In this document: positions 55,391 through 64,000 of the stretch, in pieces
Layout: the number at the start of each line of letters is the position of its first letter
Numbering within the stretch: position 1 is the stretch's first letter
NCBI GenBank assembly: GCA_963776505.1
Contig: CAVZNH010000070.1
Span: forward strand, 104,274-168,273
DNA length: 64,000 bases
Reading direction: 5' to 3'
Source: JAMXLO01 sp963776505
GTDB lineage: Bacteria; Pseudomonadota; Alphaproteobacteria; Acetobacterales; Acetobacteraceae
The notes under the pieces: generated by a model
Told to the model about the DNA's origin: nothing
Databases searched by the model: none
What the model saw: only the letters and a program-made list of their open reading frames with translations
Program-made: the position numbers and the translations under genes

Positions 55391-56179
55391 TCACAGCGAA
55401 CGCGTGGCACCGCCGTCTATGTCGATGACACAGCCCTGAATGAAGTCGGACTTTTCCGAGGCGAGATAAGCGGTCAGCCAGCCGATCTCCTCCGGCCGGC
55501 CGACGCGCGTCGTGCCGTGCGAGGACAGCAGGAATTCGATCGCTTGCTCGCGGTTGAAGCCATGCTCGCGTGACACGCGTTCGATGTTGCGGCCGAAGCG
55601 TTCAGTCTCGACCAGCCCCGGGTTGATCGCGTTCACCCGCACGCCATCCTTGACGCCGATATCCGCCATCGCCTTGGTGAAGTTCAGCAGCGCGACGTTG
55701 ACCGAACCACCGATCGTGAATTCGGCCGAGCCGGTACGCGAGCCGATGCCGACAATGTTGACGATGCAGCCTCGGGATTCGCGCAGATGCGGCCAGGCGG
55801 CGCGCGTCGCACGGACGTAGCCGTGGAACTTCAGTGCGAAGCCGTCCTGCCAATCCTCCTCGGTCAGGGTGAAGAAGTCGGCGCGCTTGGTGGCGCCGGC
55901 GTTGTTCACCAGGATGTCAAGGCGACCGAACGCCGCGACCGCCGCATCGACAGCAGCCTTCACCGCTGCAGGCTCACGCAGGTCGCCGGCAATGACGGTG
56001 GTGCGATTGCTGCCGGAGATTGCGGCGATGCTGGTGGCCACTGCATCGAGCTTTGCCCTGTCGCGTGCGGCGAGGCAGACATGCACGCCTTCCCGCGCGA
56101 GCTCCAGAGCAATCGACGCACCGATCCCGCGGCTCGCACCGGTCACCAGCGCAGTCTTGCCGCTGAGATTGAGCTCCAT
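55391..56179 (-). CDS. SDR-family protein lacking the YxxxK motif
   Basis: A 262-residue Rossmann protein. The cofactor motif is GKTALVTGASRGIGASIALEL and the NAG motif is LVNNAGATKR. Where YSASKAAL is expected it reads GGSVNVALLNFTKAMA, and the Ser before it is replaced (NIVGIGSRTG). So the catalytic Tyr and Lys are absent. The end SDFIQGCVIDIDGGATRSL is normal. It lies between a PPOX gene and the MmgE/PrpD gene. Confidence 0.88.
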   Translation of the reverse strand: MELNLSGKTALVTGASRGIGASIALELAREGVHVCLAARDRAKLDAVATSIAAISGSNRTTVIAGDLREPAAVKAAVDAAVAAFGRLDILVNNAGATKRADFFTLTEEDWQDGFALKFHGYVRATRAAWPHLRESRGCIVNIVGIGSRTGSAEFTIGGSVNVALLNFTKAMADIGVKDGVRVNAINPGLVETERFGRNIERVSREHGFNREQAIEFLLSSHGTTRVGRPEEIGWLTAYLASEKSDFIQGCVIDIDGGATRSL

Positions 56180-56220
56180 ATCGTTTCACCCCCGCCGCTT
56201 GCCGGGAATGATGCTTGCAA

Positions 56221-56658
56221 TCACCCCGGTGGGCAAACGGTGAGGTTGCCCCAAGCGGTCACGCGTTCGATGCGCAGCGCAATGACCGGCAGCTCGGATA
56301 ACTGCATGGCGCGGTATTGCGCATAGCGCTCGCGCAGCAGAACCTGCGCACGGTCGTGCTCCGACCCGTCCGCCAGAATGTCGGCGCGTCCCCGCAGCAT
56401 GACCCAGCCGAGCTGACGCCAGTCCTCGTCGTAGCGGTCGGCGACGAAGGCGACCGAGGGGTTGTCCAGCATGTTGCGCAGCCGCTTCAATGGGCGGGCG
56501 GACGCGCGCTTCGGCTTCTCGTCGATCGTCACGTACAGCGTGCCGCTCTCAATCGCGAAGCACACCGGCACGACATGTGGATTGCCGCGCGCATCGGCGG
56601 TCGCCAGGCGGCCGACGCGCTGTGACGCCAGGAACGCGACGTGCTCACCTGACAGCAT
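56221..56658 (-). CDS. PPOX-class (FMN or F420 split-barrel) oxidoreductase
   Basis: A 145-residue split beta-barrel protein related to pyridoxamine-phosphate oxidase. It has RVGRLATADARGNPHVVPVCFA, LYVTIDEKPKR, NPSVAFVADRYDEDWRQLGWVMLRGRADIL, and the C-terminal RIERVTAWG, fitting the TIGR03668-type group. Cofactor and substrate are not known. It is divergent from an ArsR-type regulator, 102 bases apart. Confidence 0.8.
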   Translation of the reverse strand: MLSGEHVAFLASQRVGRLATADARGNPHVVPVCFAIESGTLYVTIDEKPKRASARPLKRLRNMLDNPSVAFVADRYDEDWRQLGWVMLRGRADILADGSEHDRAQVLLRERYAQYRAMQLSELPVIALRIERVTAWGNLTVCPPG

Positions 56659-56760
56659 TGCAACGACCTCTGCTCAATTCACTTCGGCGTCGGCCGAACT
56701 GTCGCCGCATGCACCGGCGCCCGCCGGCGACTATGTTGAGCCGAGGCTTAGGAGAACGCC

Positions 56761-57441
56761 ATGAGTGATTCCACTCGCATCGCCGCGACCGCTGCACTGC
56801 TGGGCGACCCGGCGCGCGCCAACATGCTGGCCGCACTGATGGACGGACGCGCGCTGACCGCGAAGGAGCTGGCCTACGCGGCCCACGTGACGCCACAGAC
56901 CGCCAGCGGCCATCTGGCAAAGCTCGCGGATGGTGGCCTGCTTGCGGGCGAGAAGCAGGGCCGCCACCGCTACTTCAGGTTGGCCTCGCCGCTGGTGGGA
57001 TCCATGCTGGAGGGCGTGATGGCGGTGACCGGACCGGAGCCCGCGCGCCCGACCACCTGGCGCGGCGGCGAGGCACTGCGCACCGCCCGCACCTGCTACG
57101 ACCATCTCGCCGGTCGGCTCGGCGTTGCGCTGGCCGATGCGCTGAGCGACCGCGGCCACGTCGCGTTGGGCACCGATGGCGGCGAGGTGACCGAGCGGGG
57201 GCAGCGGTTCCTCGACGACTTCGGTGCGTCCCCGTCACCCGGACGGCGGGTGTTCTGCCGGCCGTGCCTGGATTGGAGCGAACGACGGCCGCATCTCGCG
57301 GGGCGCGTCGGCGCCGCGCTGGCGTGCCGGTGCTTCGAGCTGGGCTGGATCGCACGCCAGCGCGACACGCGCGCGGTGAAGATCACTCCGGCCGGGCGCG
57401 ACGGCTTGCGCGATACATTCGGGATCGCATTGGACGCCTGA
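56761..57441 (+). CDS. ArsR-type winged-helix regulator with C-terminal extension
   Basis: A 226-residue protein. The HTH occupies about residues 10-80 (LLGDPARANMLAALMDGRALTAKELAYAAHVTPQTASGHLAKLADGGLL). A longer C-terminal half has paired Cys (VFCRPCLDWSERR, LACRCFELG) that could bind metal or sense redox. It could control the divergent PPOX-SDR-PrpD genes. Confidence 0.88.
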   Translation: MSDSTRIAATAALLGDPARANMLAALMDGRALTAKELAYAAHVTPQTASGHLAKLADGGLLAGEKQGRHRYFRLASPLVGSMLEGVMAVTGPEPARPTTWRGGEALRTARTCYDHLAGRLGVALADALSDRGHVALGTDGGEVTERGQRFLDDFGASPSPGRRVFCRPCLDWSERRPHLAGRVGAALACRCFELGWIARQRDTRAVKITPAGRDGLRDTFGIALDA

Positions 57442-57445
57442 CCCG

Positions 57446-57820
57446 TCATTCCTCGATGCGATGCACGATCCGGGTTGGCGAGCCGTGGATACCGAGTAGC
57501 CGCAACTGTCCCTCGCCGGCATTGCGGAATACGTGTGGCACGCAGGCGGGCAGTGCGATCATGTCGCCGACCCCAAGCCGCGCCGGGCTATCCTCCTGAC
57601 CTTCCAGCCACGCCTCCATCGTGCCTTCGAGGATGAACAGGCACTCGACGTACGGATGCCAGTGCAGCGGCGTTTGGTAACCGGGCTTGCACGTCTGCAC
57701 GCCAGTGAAGATCGGCAAACCATCGTCGCCTGTCAGCTTGTTGTAATGCGCGAGCGGGCCGAACGACACCGCTTCGGACTCTGACAGACGGGCGATCTTT
57801 GCTTCGGTGTGCGGTCGCAT
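57446..57820 (-). CDS. Cupin-domain protein
   Basis: A 124-residue single cupin. The metal ligands are in TPLHWHPYVECLFILEG (His-x-His, Glu) and CVPHVFRN (His). The start MRPHTEAK is taken, thirteen codons after an alternative. It converges on the ArsR-type gene. Substrate unknown. Confidence 0.82.
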   Translation of the reverse strand: MRPHTEAKIARLSESEAVSFGPLAHYNKLTGDDGLPIFTGVQTCKPGYQTPLHWHPYVECLFILEGTMEAWLEGQEDSPARLGVGDMIALPACVPHVFRNAGEGQLRLLGIHGSPTRIVHRIEE

Positions 57821-57868
57821 GGTTTGCCTCGTATTTACTTTCGTTGGAGTGCGATTCACTCCGCCATT

Positions 57869-57976
57869 GTCATTGCGAGAAGCGCAGCGGTCCCGGACGC
57901 GATCCGGGAAGCAATCTCGGTCACAAATTCGCTCCGTCGAACGAGATTGCCGCGTCGCTGCGCTCCTCGCAATGAC
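57869..57976. repeat. Dispersed palindromic repeat (cattgcgag type), copy 3, complete
   Basis: The left half begins gtcattgcgagaagcgcagc and reaches gaagcaatctcg; the right half runs cgagattgccgcgtcgctgc to ctcctcgcaatgac. The two halves form a long imperfect palindrome. It fills part of the 407-base gap 57821-58227, in which no gene is seen. Confidence 0.85.
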
Positions 57977-58227
57977 AGCATCAAATCACCGATGACGATA
58001 GAGCCCGGTAAGGCCTGGCGCTCCATTGGCGCCGAGACAGGCAGCCAGCGAGGAGCCCTTCCACTCGCCACTACGCCTGGACGGCTCCGTGGGGCACGAT
58101 GCTGTCCTCCTGAGGACGTTACGGCAATGACACCGTAACAACAGACTGATCCACATCCAAGCTTTTGTCGCGCGAAGCCTGATCGGGCTAGGCTGCACCA
58201 CCAGGACACCCATGGGAGGGAACAGAT

Positions 58228-59166
58228 ATGGCAATATTCGTCATCGGCGGCACAGGGTTCATCGGCACACGGGTAATCCGCCTGCTGGCGGCGCGCGGCG
58301 AGGAGATCGTCTGCATGGACATCAACCCCGGCGCCGCTTCGTTCGAGGATCTGGGCAAGCAGGTGCGCGTGATGCGCGGCGACGTGACTCAGTTCGACGA
58401 TGTGATGGCAGCGACCGTCAGCGCCAAGCCGGACCGGATCATCAACCTGTCCTATTTCCTCGGCAGCGAGCATGCGCCTCACGTCGCAATGAAGCTCAAC
58501 ATCCTCGGCATGGACAACTGCTTCGAGGCGGCGCGGCTGGCGGGCGTGCAGCGCGTCGTGTTCGCCAGTTCGCTGGCGGTGAACGGCATGCAGAAACACT
58601 ATGGCGATCGCATGATCACCGAGGACGACTACCGCCACGGCGAAGTGCAGTACGCGATGCACAAGATCTTCAACGAGTGGCAGGCTCAGGACTATAACGA
58701 GAAATACAGCATGGCGATCACCGCCATTCGGCCGGCCAACGTGACCGGGCCGGACAAGGTGCGCGGCTCGGTCGATCACGTGAACATCATCACCCAGCCG
58801 GCGCAGGGCAAGGCAATTTCGTTTCCCTATAAGGATGCGATGCGCTGTCCGATCCATGTCGACGACATCGCCGAGGTGTTCACCCGCGTGCTGCTCACGG
58901 ACAAGCCGAAGCATTCGGTGTACAACTCGGGCGGCATCGCCATCAGCCTGGGCGAGATTGCCGACATGGTGCGCGAGTTCCTGCCCGACGCGCGCATCAC
59001 CTTCGAGCATGACACCGGCGGCAAGGCCTCGTCGGGCAACTACCTGATCGACAACGCGCGCCTGGTGCAGGAGTTCGGCGTGCAATACCTGCCGTATCGC
59101 CAGCGCGTGCTGCAGATCATCAACGACATTCGCCAGCAGGTCGGCCTGCCCACTGTCTCCGGCTGA
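58228..59166 (+). CDS. NAD(P)-dependent epimerase/dehydratase (extended SDR)
   Basis: A 312-residue extended SDR. The cofactor motif is FVIGGTGFIGTRVIRLLAARG, the acidic residue is in CMDINPG (NAD-preferring), the Ser is in VVFASSLAVNG, and YxxxK is in VQYAMHKIFNEW. The fold ends with PIHVDDIAEVFTRVLL. The next gene starts two bases after its stop. Substrate unknown. Confidence 0.9.
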   Translation: MAIFVIGGTGFIGTRVIRLLAARGEEIVCMDINPGAASFEDLGKQVRVMRGDVTQFDDVMAATVSAKPDRIINLSYFLGSEHAPHVAMKLNILGMDNCFEAARLAGVQRVVFASSLAVNGMQKHYGDRMITEDDYRHGEVQYAMHKIFNEWQAQDYNEKYSMAITAIRPANVTGPDKVRGSVDHVNIITQPAQGKAISFPYKDAMRCPIHVDDIAEVFTRVLLTDKPKHSVYNSGGIAISLGEIADMVREFLPDARITFEHDTGGKASSGNYLIDNARLVQEFGVQYLPYRQRVLQIINDIRQQVGLPTVSG

Positions 59167-59168
59167 CA

Positions 59169-59561
59169 GTGGCGCGGCCGGTCGTCGTCCTGTGCGCGCT
59201 GCTGCTCGCTACTTCGGCGCGCGCGCAGCCGGCTGTCGACTGGTCGAAGGCGCAGACGGTCGATCTGCTGATGGTGGATGACAGGTTCGAACCGGACCAC
59301 CTGAGCTTTCAGCACGACGTGCCATACCGCGTTCATATGGAGAACCACGGCAAGGACCTGCACGAGTTCACCGCTCCGGAGTTCCTTGCCGATGCCCTCG
59401 TGCGCGATCCACGCGTGCTGGCAAATGGCGGCAAGGAGGCGGTGGTGCAGCCTGGGGCCGAAGTCGATGTGTACCTGGTGCCGATGAAGGCGGGCACATT
59501 CCGGCTGATCTGCGCGGACCACGACTGGGACGGGATGGTCGGCGAGATTACTGTCGAGTGA
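59169..59561 (+). CDS. Exported cupredoxin-like protein
   Basis: A 130-residue protein with a signal peptide (VVVLCALLLATSARA, GTG start). The cupredoxin fold keeps candidate type 1 copper ligands: His in GKDLHEFTAP and the C-terminal Cys, His, Met in FRLICADHDWDGMVGEITV. A periplasmic electron carrier or copper protein; its partner is not clear. Confidence 0.8.
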   Translation: MARPVVVLCALLLATSARAQPAVDWSKAQTVDLLMVDDRFEPDHLSFQHDVPYRVHMENHGKDLHEFTAPEFLADALVRDPRVLANGGKEAVVQPGAEVDVYLVPMKAGTFRLICADHDWDGMVGEITVE

Positions 59562-59631
59562 CCGGCCACTCTCTGTTGACGCCCGGCAGGCGCAGTCGCC
59601 AGACTCGGCTCAACGGGTTTGGGAGGCTGGG

Positions 59632-60609
59632 ATGCGGGTTTGTGTCTACGGCGCCGGCGCGATCGGCGGCCATCTGGCGGTGCGCCTCGCGCGCGGCGGA
59701 GCGGACGTGTCGGTGCTGGCGCGCGGTCCGCACTTGGCCGCGATCCAGCACGAGGGACTGACCGTGCACACCAGCGAGGGCCAGTTGCACGCGCGCGTGC
59801 AGGCAAGCGACGACCCGAGCGCGCTTGGCCCGCAGGATGCCGTGCTGGTGACCGTCAAGGCGCCCTCGCTGCCTGCGGTGGCAGCCGGGATCGGCCCGCT
59901 GCTGAAGGCGGATACGCCCGTCGTGTTCGTGATGAACGGCATTCCGTGGTTCTATTTCCACGGTATCGGTGGCGCGCTGGAAGGCCGCAGGTTGCCGAAG
60001 ATCGATCCGGGCGATGCGCTCTGGCGCGCCGTCGGGCCGGAGCGCGCGATTGCCGGTGTGGTATACGCGGCAAGCGCGGTAATCGCGCCGGGGGTGATCG
60101 AACTGGAAAACCCCAACTCGCGTGGTGCTAGGGGAGCCGGACGGTCGCTCCTCGCAGCGCGTCCAGGCGATCGCCGCACACATCAACGGTGGTGGCATGA
60201 AGGCGGTTGTATCTACCGCGATCCGCGACGAGATCTGGAACAAGCTGCTGGGCAATCTCGGCAACGCTCCGATGGCGGTGCTGACTCAGGTGAGCATCCG
60301 CGATCTGTTCCAGGAGCCGGAGTGCGTGGCGGCGGCGCGGCGCGTGATGCAGGAGGCGCCGCGGTGGCGAATGCCCTCGGCGCGAACCCCAACTCCGATC
60401 ACGAGAAGCGCATCGCGCACGGCCGCAGCCTGGACCACAAGCCGAGTGTCCTGCAGGACCTGGAGCTTGGCCGACCGATGGAGATCGACGGCATCTTCGA
60501 TGCGCCGCTGGAACTCGCGCGCATGGTGAGTGTGGCGACGCCGACACTCGATCTGCTGGTGGCGATGGCCAAGGTGCGCGCGCGGGCGGCAGGACTGTAT
60601 CCGCGGTGA
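59632..60609 (+). CDS. 2-dehydropantoate 2-reductase-like protein (two frameshifts)
   Basis: Ketopantoate reductase family. It starts RVCVYGAGAIGGHLAVRLARGG, then VLVTVKAPSLPAVAAGI. After a +1 break near 60120 it reads VVLGEPDGRSSQRVQAIAAH and the catalytic Lys segment DEIWNKLLGNLGNAPMAVLT; after a -1 break near 60358 it returns to NSDHEKRIAHGRSLDHKPSVLQDLELGRPMEID. The net length change is zero (about 325 residues). Pantothenate synthesis is possible, but the context looks catabolic. Confidence 0.82.
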   Translation: MRVCVYGAGAIGGHLAVRLARGGADVSVLARGPHLAAIQHEGLTVHTSEGQLHARVQASDDPSALGPQDAVLVTVKAPSLPAVAAGIGPLLKADTPVVFVMNGIPWFYFHGIGGALEGRRLPKIDPGDALWRAVGPERAIAGVVYAASAVIAPGVIELENPNSRGARGAGRSLLAARPGDRRTHQRWWHEGGCIYRDPRRDLEQAAGQSRQRSDGGADSGEHPRSVPGAGVRGGGAARDAGGAAVANALGANPNSDHEKRIAHGRSLDHKPSVLQDLELGRPMEIDGIFDAPLELARMVSVATPTLDLLVAMAKVRARAAGLYPR

Positions 60610-60628
60610 CGACGGGGAGGATGTGACA

Positions 60629-61626
60629 ATGGAAATGCGGGCATTCGGACGGACAGGACTGCAGGTCTCGATTCTCGGCTTTGGCTGCGGCGCGGTAGGC
60701 GGGCTGATGGTGCGCGGTGCGCCGGCGGATCAGGAACGCGCTGTGGCACGCGCGCTCGAGGCCGGGGTGAATTACTTCGACACCGCTGCAATGTACGGCA
60801 ACGGCGAGTCGGAGAAGAACCTCGGTCGCGTGCTGGCGAAGCTGAAGCCCGACGTGGTGGTTGGCACCAAGGTGCGCATCCCGTCCGCACGATTTGGCCG
60901 CATCGCCGAGGCGGTGGTGGAGTCACTGGAGGCGAGCCTGAAGCGCATGGGGCGCGAGCAGGTCGACATCTTCCATCTGCACAACGCGATAACCGCGAGT
61001 GGCGGCGGTGAATCGCTGTCGGCAAGGATCGTGCTGGAGCGAGGTGGTGCCGGCATTCGAGAAACTGCGTGATCAGGGCAAGCTGCGGTTCCCTGGCATA
61101 ACCGCGGTCGGTGACACGCCGGCGCTGCATCAGGTGATCAACTCGCGCGCCTTCGTCTCAGCGCAGGTCAGCTACAACATGCTGAATCCGAGTGCGGGCG
61201 AAGCGCTGCCGGACGGTTATCCGGCGCAGGACTACGGCCGGATGTTCGATCATACGCAGGCGGCCGGTGTCGGCGTCGTCGGCATCCGCGTGCTGGCGGG
61301 CGGTGCGCTGAGCGGTGTGGCGGAGCGGCATCCGATCGCCAGTCCGCCGCCCGATCCGATCGGTTCGGCCAACTCGTACAACGCGGACTGCAGCGTGCGC
61401 GGCGGCTGATGCCGTTGGTGCAGCAGGGTCATGCCGGCAGTCTGCGCAGAGGCCGCGGTGCGCTTCGCGATCACGCATAAGGCGATGGGCACGATCCTGG
61501 TCGGCATGGCGACGTCCGCCGAATTCGAGCAGGCCTTGTCGGCGGTGAACAAGGGGCCGTTGTCGCAGGCGGCGCTGGACAGCCTGGCGTGCATTGCAGC
61601 GCGGCTTTGCCGGCGAGGCGCGCTGA
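60629..61626 (+). CDS. Aldo/keto reductase (four frameshifts)
   Basis: Starts AFGRTGLQVSILGFGCGAVGG. The tetrad residues include Asp and Tyr in NYFDTAAMYGNGESEKNLG, Lys in VVVGTKVRIPS and His in VDIFHLHNAI. Breaks near 61040 (+1), 61404 (-1), 61446 (+1) and 61588 (+1) connect PAFEKLRDQGKLRFPGI, then LMPLVQQGHAGSL, then AEAAVRFAITHKAMGTILVG, then LQRGFAGEAR. Joined, it has about 331 residues. GGGGAGG precedes the ATG. Confidence 0.8.
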
Positions 61627-61644
61627 TGGCCTGACGCCGCGGCC

Positions 61645-62648
61645 ATGCGATATCTCGCCATGGCGGCGCGGCGGATTCGATCTGGATGCCGCCTACACTG
61701 TTCGGCCTGGTGCTGATCGTGTTCGCGATCTCCCACATCGTGCCCTCGGATCCGGCGCGCGTCATGGCCGGCGAGAACGCGCCGCCGGAGCAGGTGGAAG
61801 CGCTGCGCCACCAGTATGGTCTGGACCTGCCGCTGCCCTGGCAGTTCGCGCGCTACGTGCGCGACGTGGCGACCGGCAACATGGGCACCAGCCTGTTCAC
61901 CCAGCGTCCGGTCGCCGAGGACTTGTGGGCGCGCCTGCCGGCAACGTTCGAGCTTGCGCTGGGTGCCATCACGCTTGCGGTTGTCATCGGTGTGCCACTC
62001 GGCGTGGTCGCGGCATTGTCGCGCAATTCGCTGCTCGACCATGTGGTGCGCGTCGTCACCATCAGCGGGCTGGCCATGGCGGCGTTCTGGCTGGCGATCC
62101 TGCTGCAGTTGCTGTTCTCGATGTGGCTCGGGCTGACGCCGGTGCAGGGACGCATCGACGGCTGGGGACCGGATCCGATCACCGGCTTCTACACGATGGA
62201 TGCGATGCTGCGCGGCGACTGGGAGACGCTCGGCGAGGCACTGCGCTATCTCGCGCTGCCCGTGGCGACACTGGCACTGCCGGCGATGGCGACGATCGTC
62301 CGCTTCACTCGCGCCGGCGTGCTGAACGTGATGTCGTCCAATTTCGTGTTTTATCAGGCGGCGATGGGCATTCCGCGCCGACGCGTGGTGTGGAAATACA
62401 TCCTGCGCAGCGCGCTGATCGGCACGCTGACGCAGATCGGCCTGATCTTCGGCACGTTGATCGCCAACGCCGTGGTGGTGGAGGCGGTGTTCGACTGGCC
62501 GGGTCTCGGCAGTTTCGCGGTGCACTCGATCCTGCAGTCGGACTACAACGCGATCATGGGCTTCACGCTGTTCGTCGGGGTGGTGTTCATTCTGGTGAAC
62601 CTGACGGTTGACATCGCCCAGGCCGTGCTGGACCCGCGCGGGCGATGA
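61645..62648 (+). CDS. Peptide ABC transporter permease (DppB-like, one frameshift)
   Basis: The start MRYLAMAARRI at 61645 joins SIWMPPTLFGLVLIVFAISH if one T is restored at the TT of 61676-61677. Then come SDPARVMAGENAPPEQVEALRHQYGLDLPLPWQF and the docking loop region NFVFYQAAMGIPRRRVVWKYILRSALI. About 334 residues. The stop overlaps the next ATG by four bases. Confidence 0.9.
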
Positions 62649-63487
62649 GCACGCTGCGCCGTCTGATCCGCGACCGTTCCGCGCTGCTTGGCCTGATCAT
62701 CATCGCCGCACTGGTGCTGGCGGCGGTGTTTGCCTATCCGCTGTCCACCTTCCCGCAGGACGTCACCAATTACGATCCGCCGCACCGCCTGCTGCCGCCG
62801 GACGGCATCTACTGGTTCGGCACCGACCGTATGGGCGGCGATATCTACAGCCGCCTGCTGTTCGGCGCGCGCCTGACCATCCTGATCGCCGTGGTGGCGA
62901 CGTCGGTCTCGGTGCTGATCGGCGTGCCGGTCGGTCTGGTCGCCGGCTACTACACCAACCGGGTCAGCGACCTGCTGATGCGCATCTCCGACGTCTTCCT
63001 CGCGGTGCCGCAGATCGTGCTGGCGATCGCCATCGCGCAGACGCTGGGTCCGGCGATCCAGAACGTGATCCTCGCGCTTTCGATCACCTACTGGCCGTTC
63101 TGGGCGCGGCTGGTCTATGCCGAGACACGCAGCGTGAAGAACGAGGTGTTCATCGAGGCAGCCATCGCACTCGGCGCATCGCCACTGCGCGTGATGGCGC
63201 TGCACGTGCTGCCGTCGATCGCATCGTCGGTGATCGTGCGCACGACCATCGGCATGGGCGGCACGATTCTGGTCGCTGCCGCATTGGGTTTTCTCGGTCT
63301 GGGGCCGCCGCCGCCGACGCCGGAATGGGGCCGCATGATCGCCGAAAGCCGCGCCTTCCTGCCGCAAGCCTGGTGGTACGCCGCGGCACCCGGCATGGCG
63401 ATCCTGCTGGTCGTGATCGGCTTCAACCTGCTGGGCGACGGCCTGCGCGATGTGCTCGATCCACGCATGCGACGCGATGTCCGCTGA
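62645..63487 (+). CDS. Peptide ABC transporter permease (DppC-like)
   Basis: An intact 280-residue protein. It has the DppC segment YWFGTDRMGGDIYSRLLFGARL, helices, and the docking loop EVFIEAAIALGASPLRVMALHVLPSI. It overlaps the ATPase gene by eleven bases. Confidence 0.93.
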   Translation: MSTLRRLIRDRSALLGLIIIAALVLAAVFAYPLSTFPQDVTNYDPPHRLLPPDGIYWFGTDRMGGDIYSRLLFGARLTILIAVVATSVSVLIGVPVGLVAGYYTNRVSDLLMRISDVFLAVPQIVLAIAIAQTLGPAIQNVILALSITYWPFWARLVYAETRSVKNEVFIEAAIALGASPLRVMALHVLPSIASSVIVRTTIGMGGTILVAAALGFLGLGPPPPTPEWGRMIAESRAFLPQAWWYAAAPGMAILLVVIGFNLLGDGLRDVLDPRMRRDVR

Positions 63488-64000
63488 ACTGCTGTCCGTG
63501 CGCGATCTGTCGGTGTCGTTCACCACCGAGGGCGGGCGTTGCGCGCGTGCTGGACGCCGTCAGCCTGTCCCTGGCAGCCGGCGAGATCATGGGTCTGGTC
63601 GGTGAATCCGGCTGTGGAAGACAACGCTGGCGCGCACGATCCTGGGCGCGCTGCCGGCCAATGCCAATATCCTGGGCGGTGGTTTGACCTTCAACGGACA
63701 GGACCTGCTGCGTCGTCCGCATGGCGGACAGGTACGCGGCCGCGACATCACTTTCGTGCCGCAGGATCCGTTCAGCTCGTTCAGCCCGCTGTTCACCATC
63801 GGCGATCAGGTGATGGAACTGATGCGCTGGAAGTCGCCGGATCGTTGCGGCGCAAACCTGCGCGACGGCGTCGCGCAGCGATCGTGAGCGCGCGCTGGCG
63901 CTGTTGCGGCGGTACAGCTTCCCGATCCGGAGCGCCTGCTGCGCAAGTATCCGCACGAGCTGTCAGGCGGACAGCGTCAGCGCGTGATGATCGCCATGGC
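63477..64000 (+). CDS. Peptide ABC transporter ATPase (DppD-like), partial, several frameshifts
   Basis: Starts SAELLSVRDLSVSFTTEGGR; breaks follow near 63541, 63618 and 63845. Pieces: ARVLDAVSLSLAAGEIMGLVGESGCG, then KTTLARTILGALPANANILG and FVPQDPFSSFSPLF (Q-loop), then LRKYPHELSGGQRQRVMIAM (signature) at the edge. The Walker A reads GESGCGKTT only if one base is restored at 63618. The gene continues beyond the window. Confidence 0.82.

Noticed and set aside
1..64000. CRISPR arrays, rRNA, integrases, insertion-sequence transposases, toxin-antitoxin or restriction systems
   Set aside because: None seen: no regularly spaced repeats, no transposase or integrase motifs, and no defence-gene signatures in any translated frame.

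Overview
The window is a stretch of GC-rich chromosome from an alphaproteobacterium. The cell-wall set (mreB, mreC, mreD, mrdA), the lytic transglycosylase/RlpA/DD-carboxypeptidase/tmk block, glmU-glmS, an ELM1-family protein and the small Acetobacteraceae-type exported proteins all suggest Rhodospirillales, most likely Acetobacteraceae. That placement is inference from gene content. No rRNA is present; there is one tRNA, tRNA-Val(CAC).

Layout. 1-5078: rod-shape genes mreB, mreC, mreD and mrdA on the minus strand, with an exported-protein gene lying between mreB and mreC on the opposite strand. 5505-6649: a divergent Mu-type repressor/Ner pair with no other phage genes. 6931-10309: three stand-alone receiver proteins around a 3-hydroxyisobutyrate-dehydrogenase-like gene and a VOC protein. 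10405-10860: two FNR/FixK-like boxes around a 64-residue protein. 10888-19472: mixed enzymes, an MFS pump, an M20 peptidase, a GST, an HU-like protein and the tRNA. 20127-23376: a phosphatase divergent from glmU-glmS, which make UDP-GlcNAc. 23422-36109: an unbroken minus-strand run holding a peptide ABC transporter, class II DAHP synthase, nicotinate phosphoribosyltransferase, a sugar-type ABC transporter without its ATPase, and a PhzF protein. 36207-42360: an envelope-like cluster of an unknown 623-residue protein, ELM1, a polysaccharide deacetylase, a GT9 glycosyltransferase and an MFS pump. 42354-44246: a flavin monooxygenase next to a glutaredoxin-DinB protein with an in-frame UGA at its first active-site Cys position. 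46204-51141: an acyl-CoA dehydrogenase, then the tmk/DD-carboxypeptidase/RlpA/transglycosylase block. 51205-64000: mostly catabolic enzymes, ending in a second peptide ABC transporter cut by the window edge.

At least 22 reading-frame breaks were found by following protein similarity across frames. They hit essential genes (mreB, glmS) as well as accessory ones, several fall in short G or T runs, and they crowd into the last 4.4 kb. I read most of them as consensus sequencing errors rather than decay, and the CDS coordinates below span the breaks.

Two families of dispersed intergenic repeats recur: a C-run/G-run hairpin (five copies, one in frame inside a coding region) and a longer palindromic element containing cattgcgag (three copies). 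The most interesting items are the UGA-containing glutaredoxin-DinB gene, the FNR/FixK-like boxes (two with identical 60-base spacing to their genes), the isolated Mu-type switch, and an SDR that lacks the YxxxK motif.
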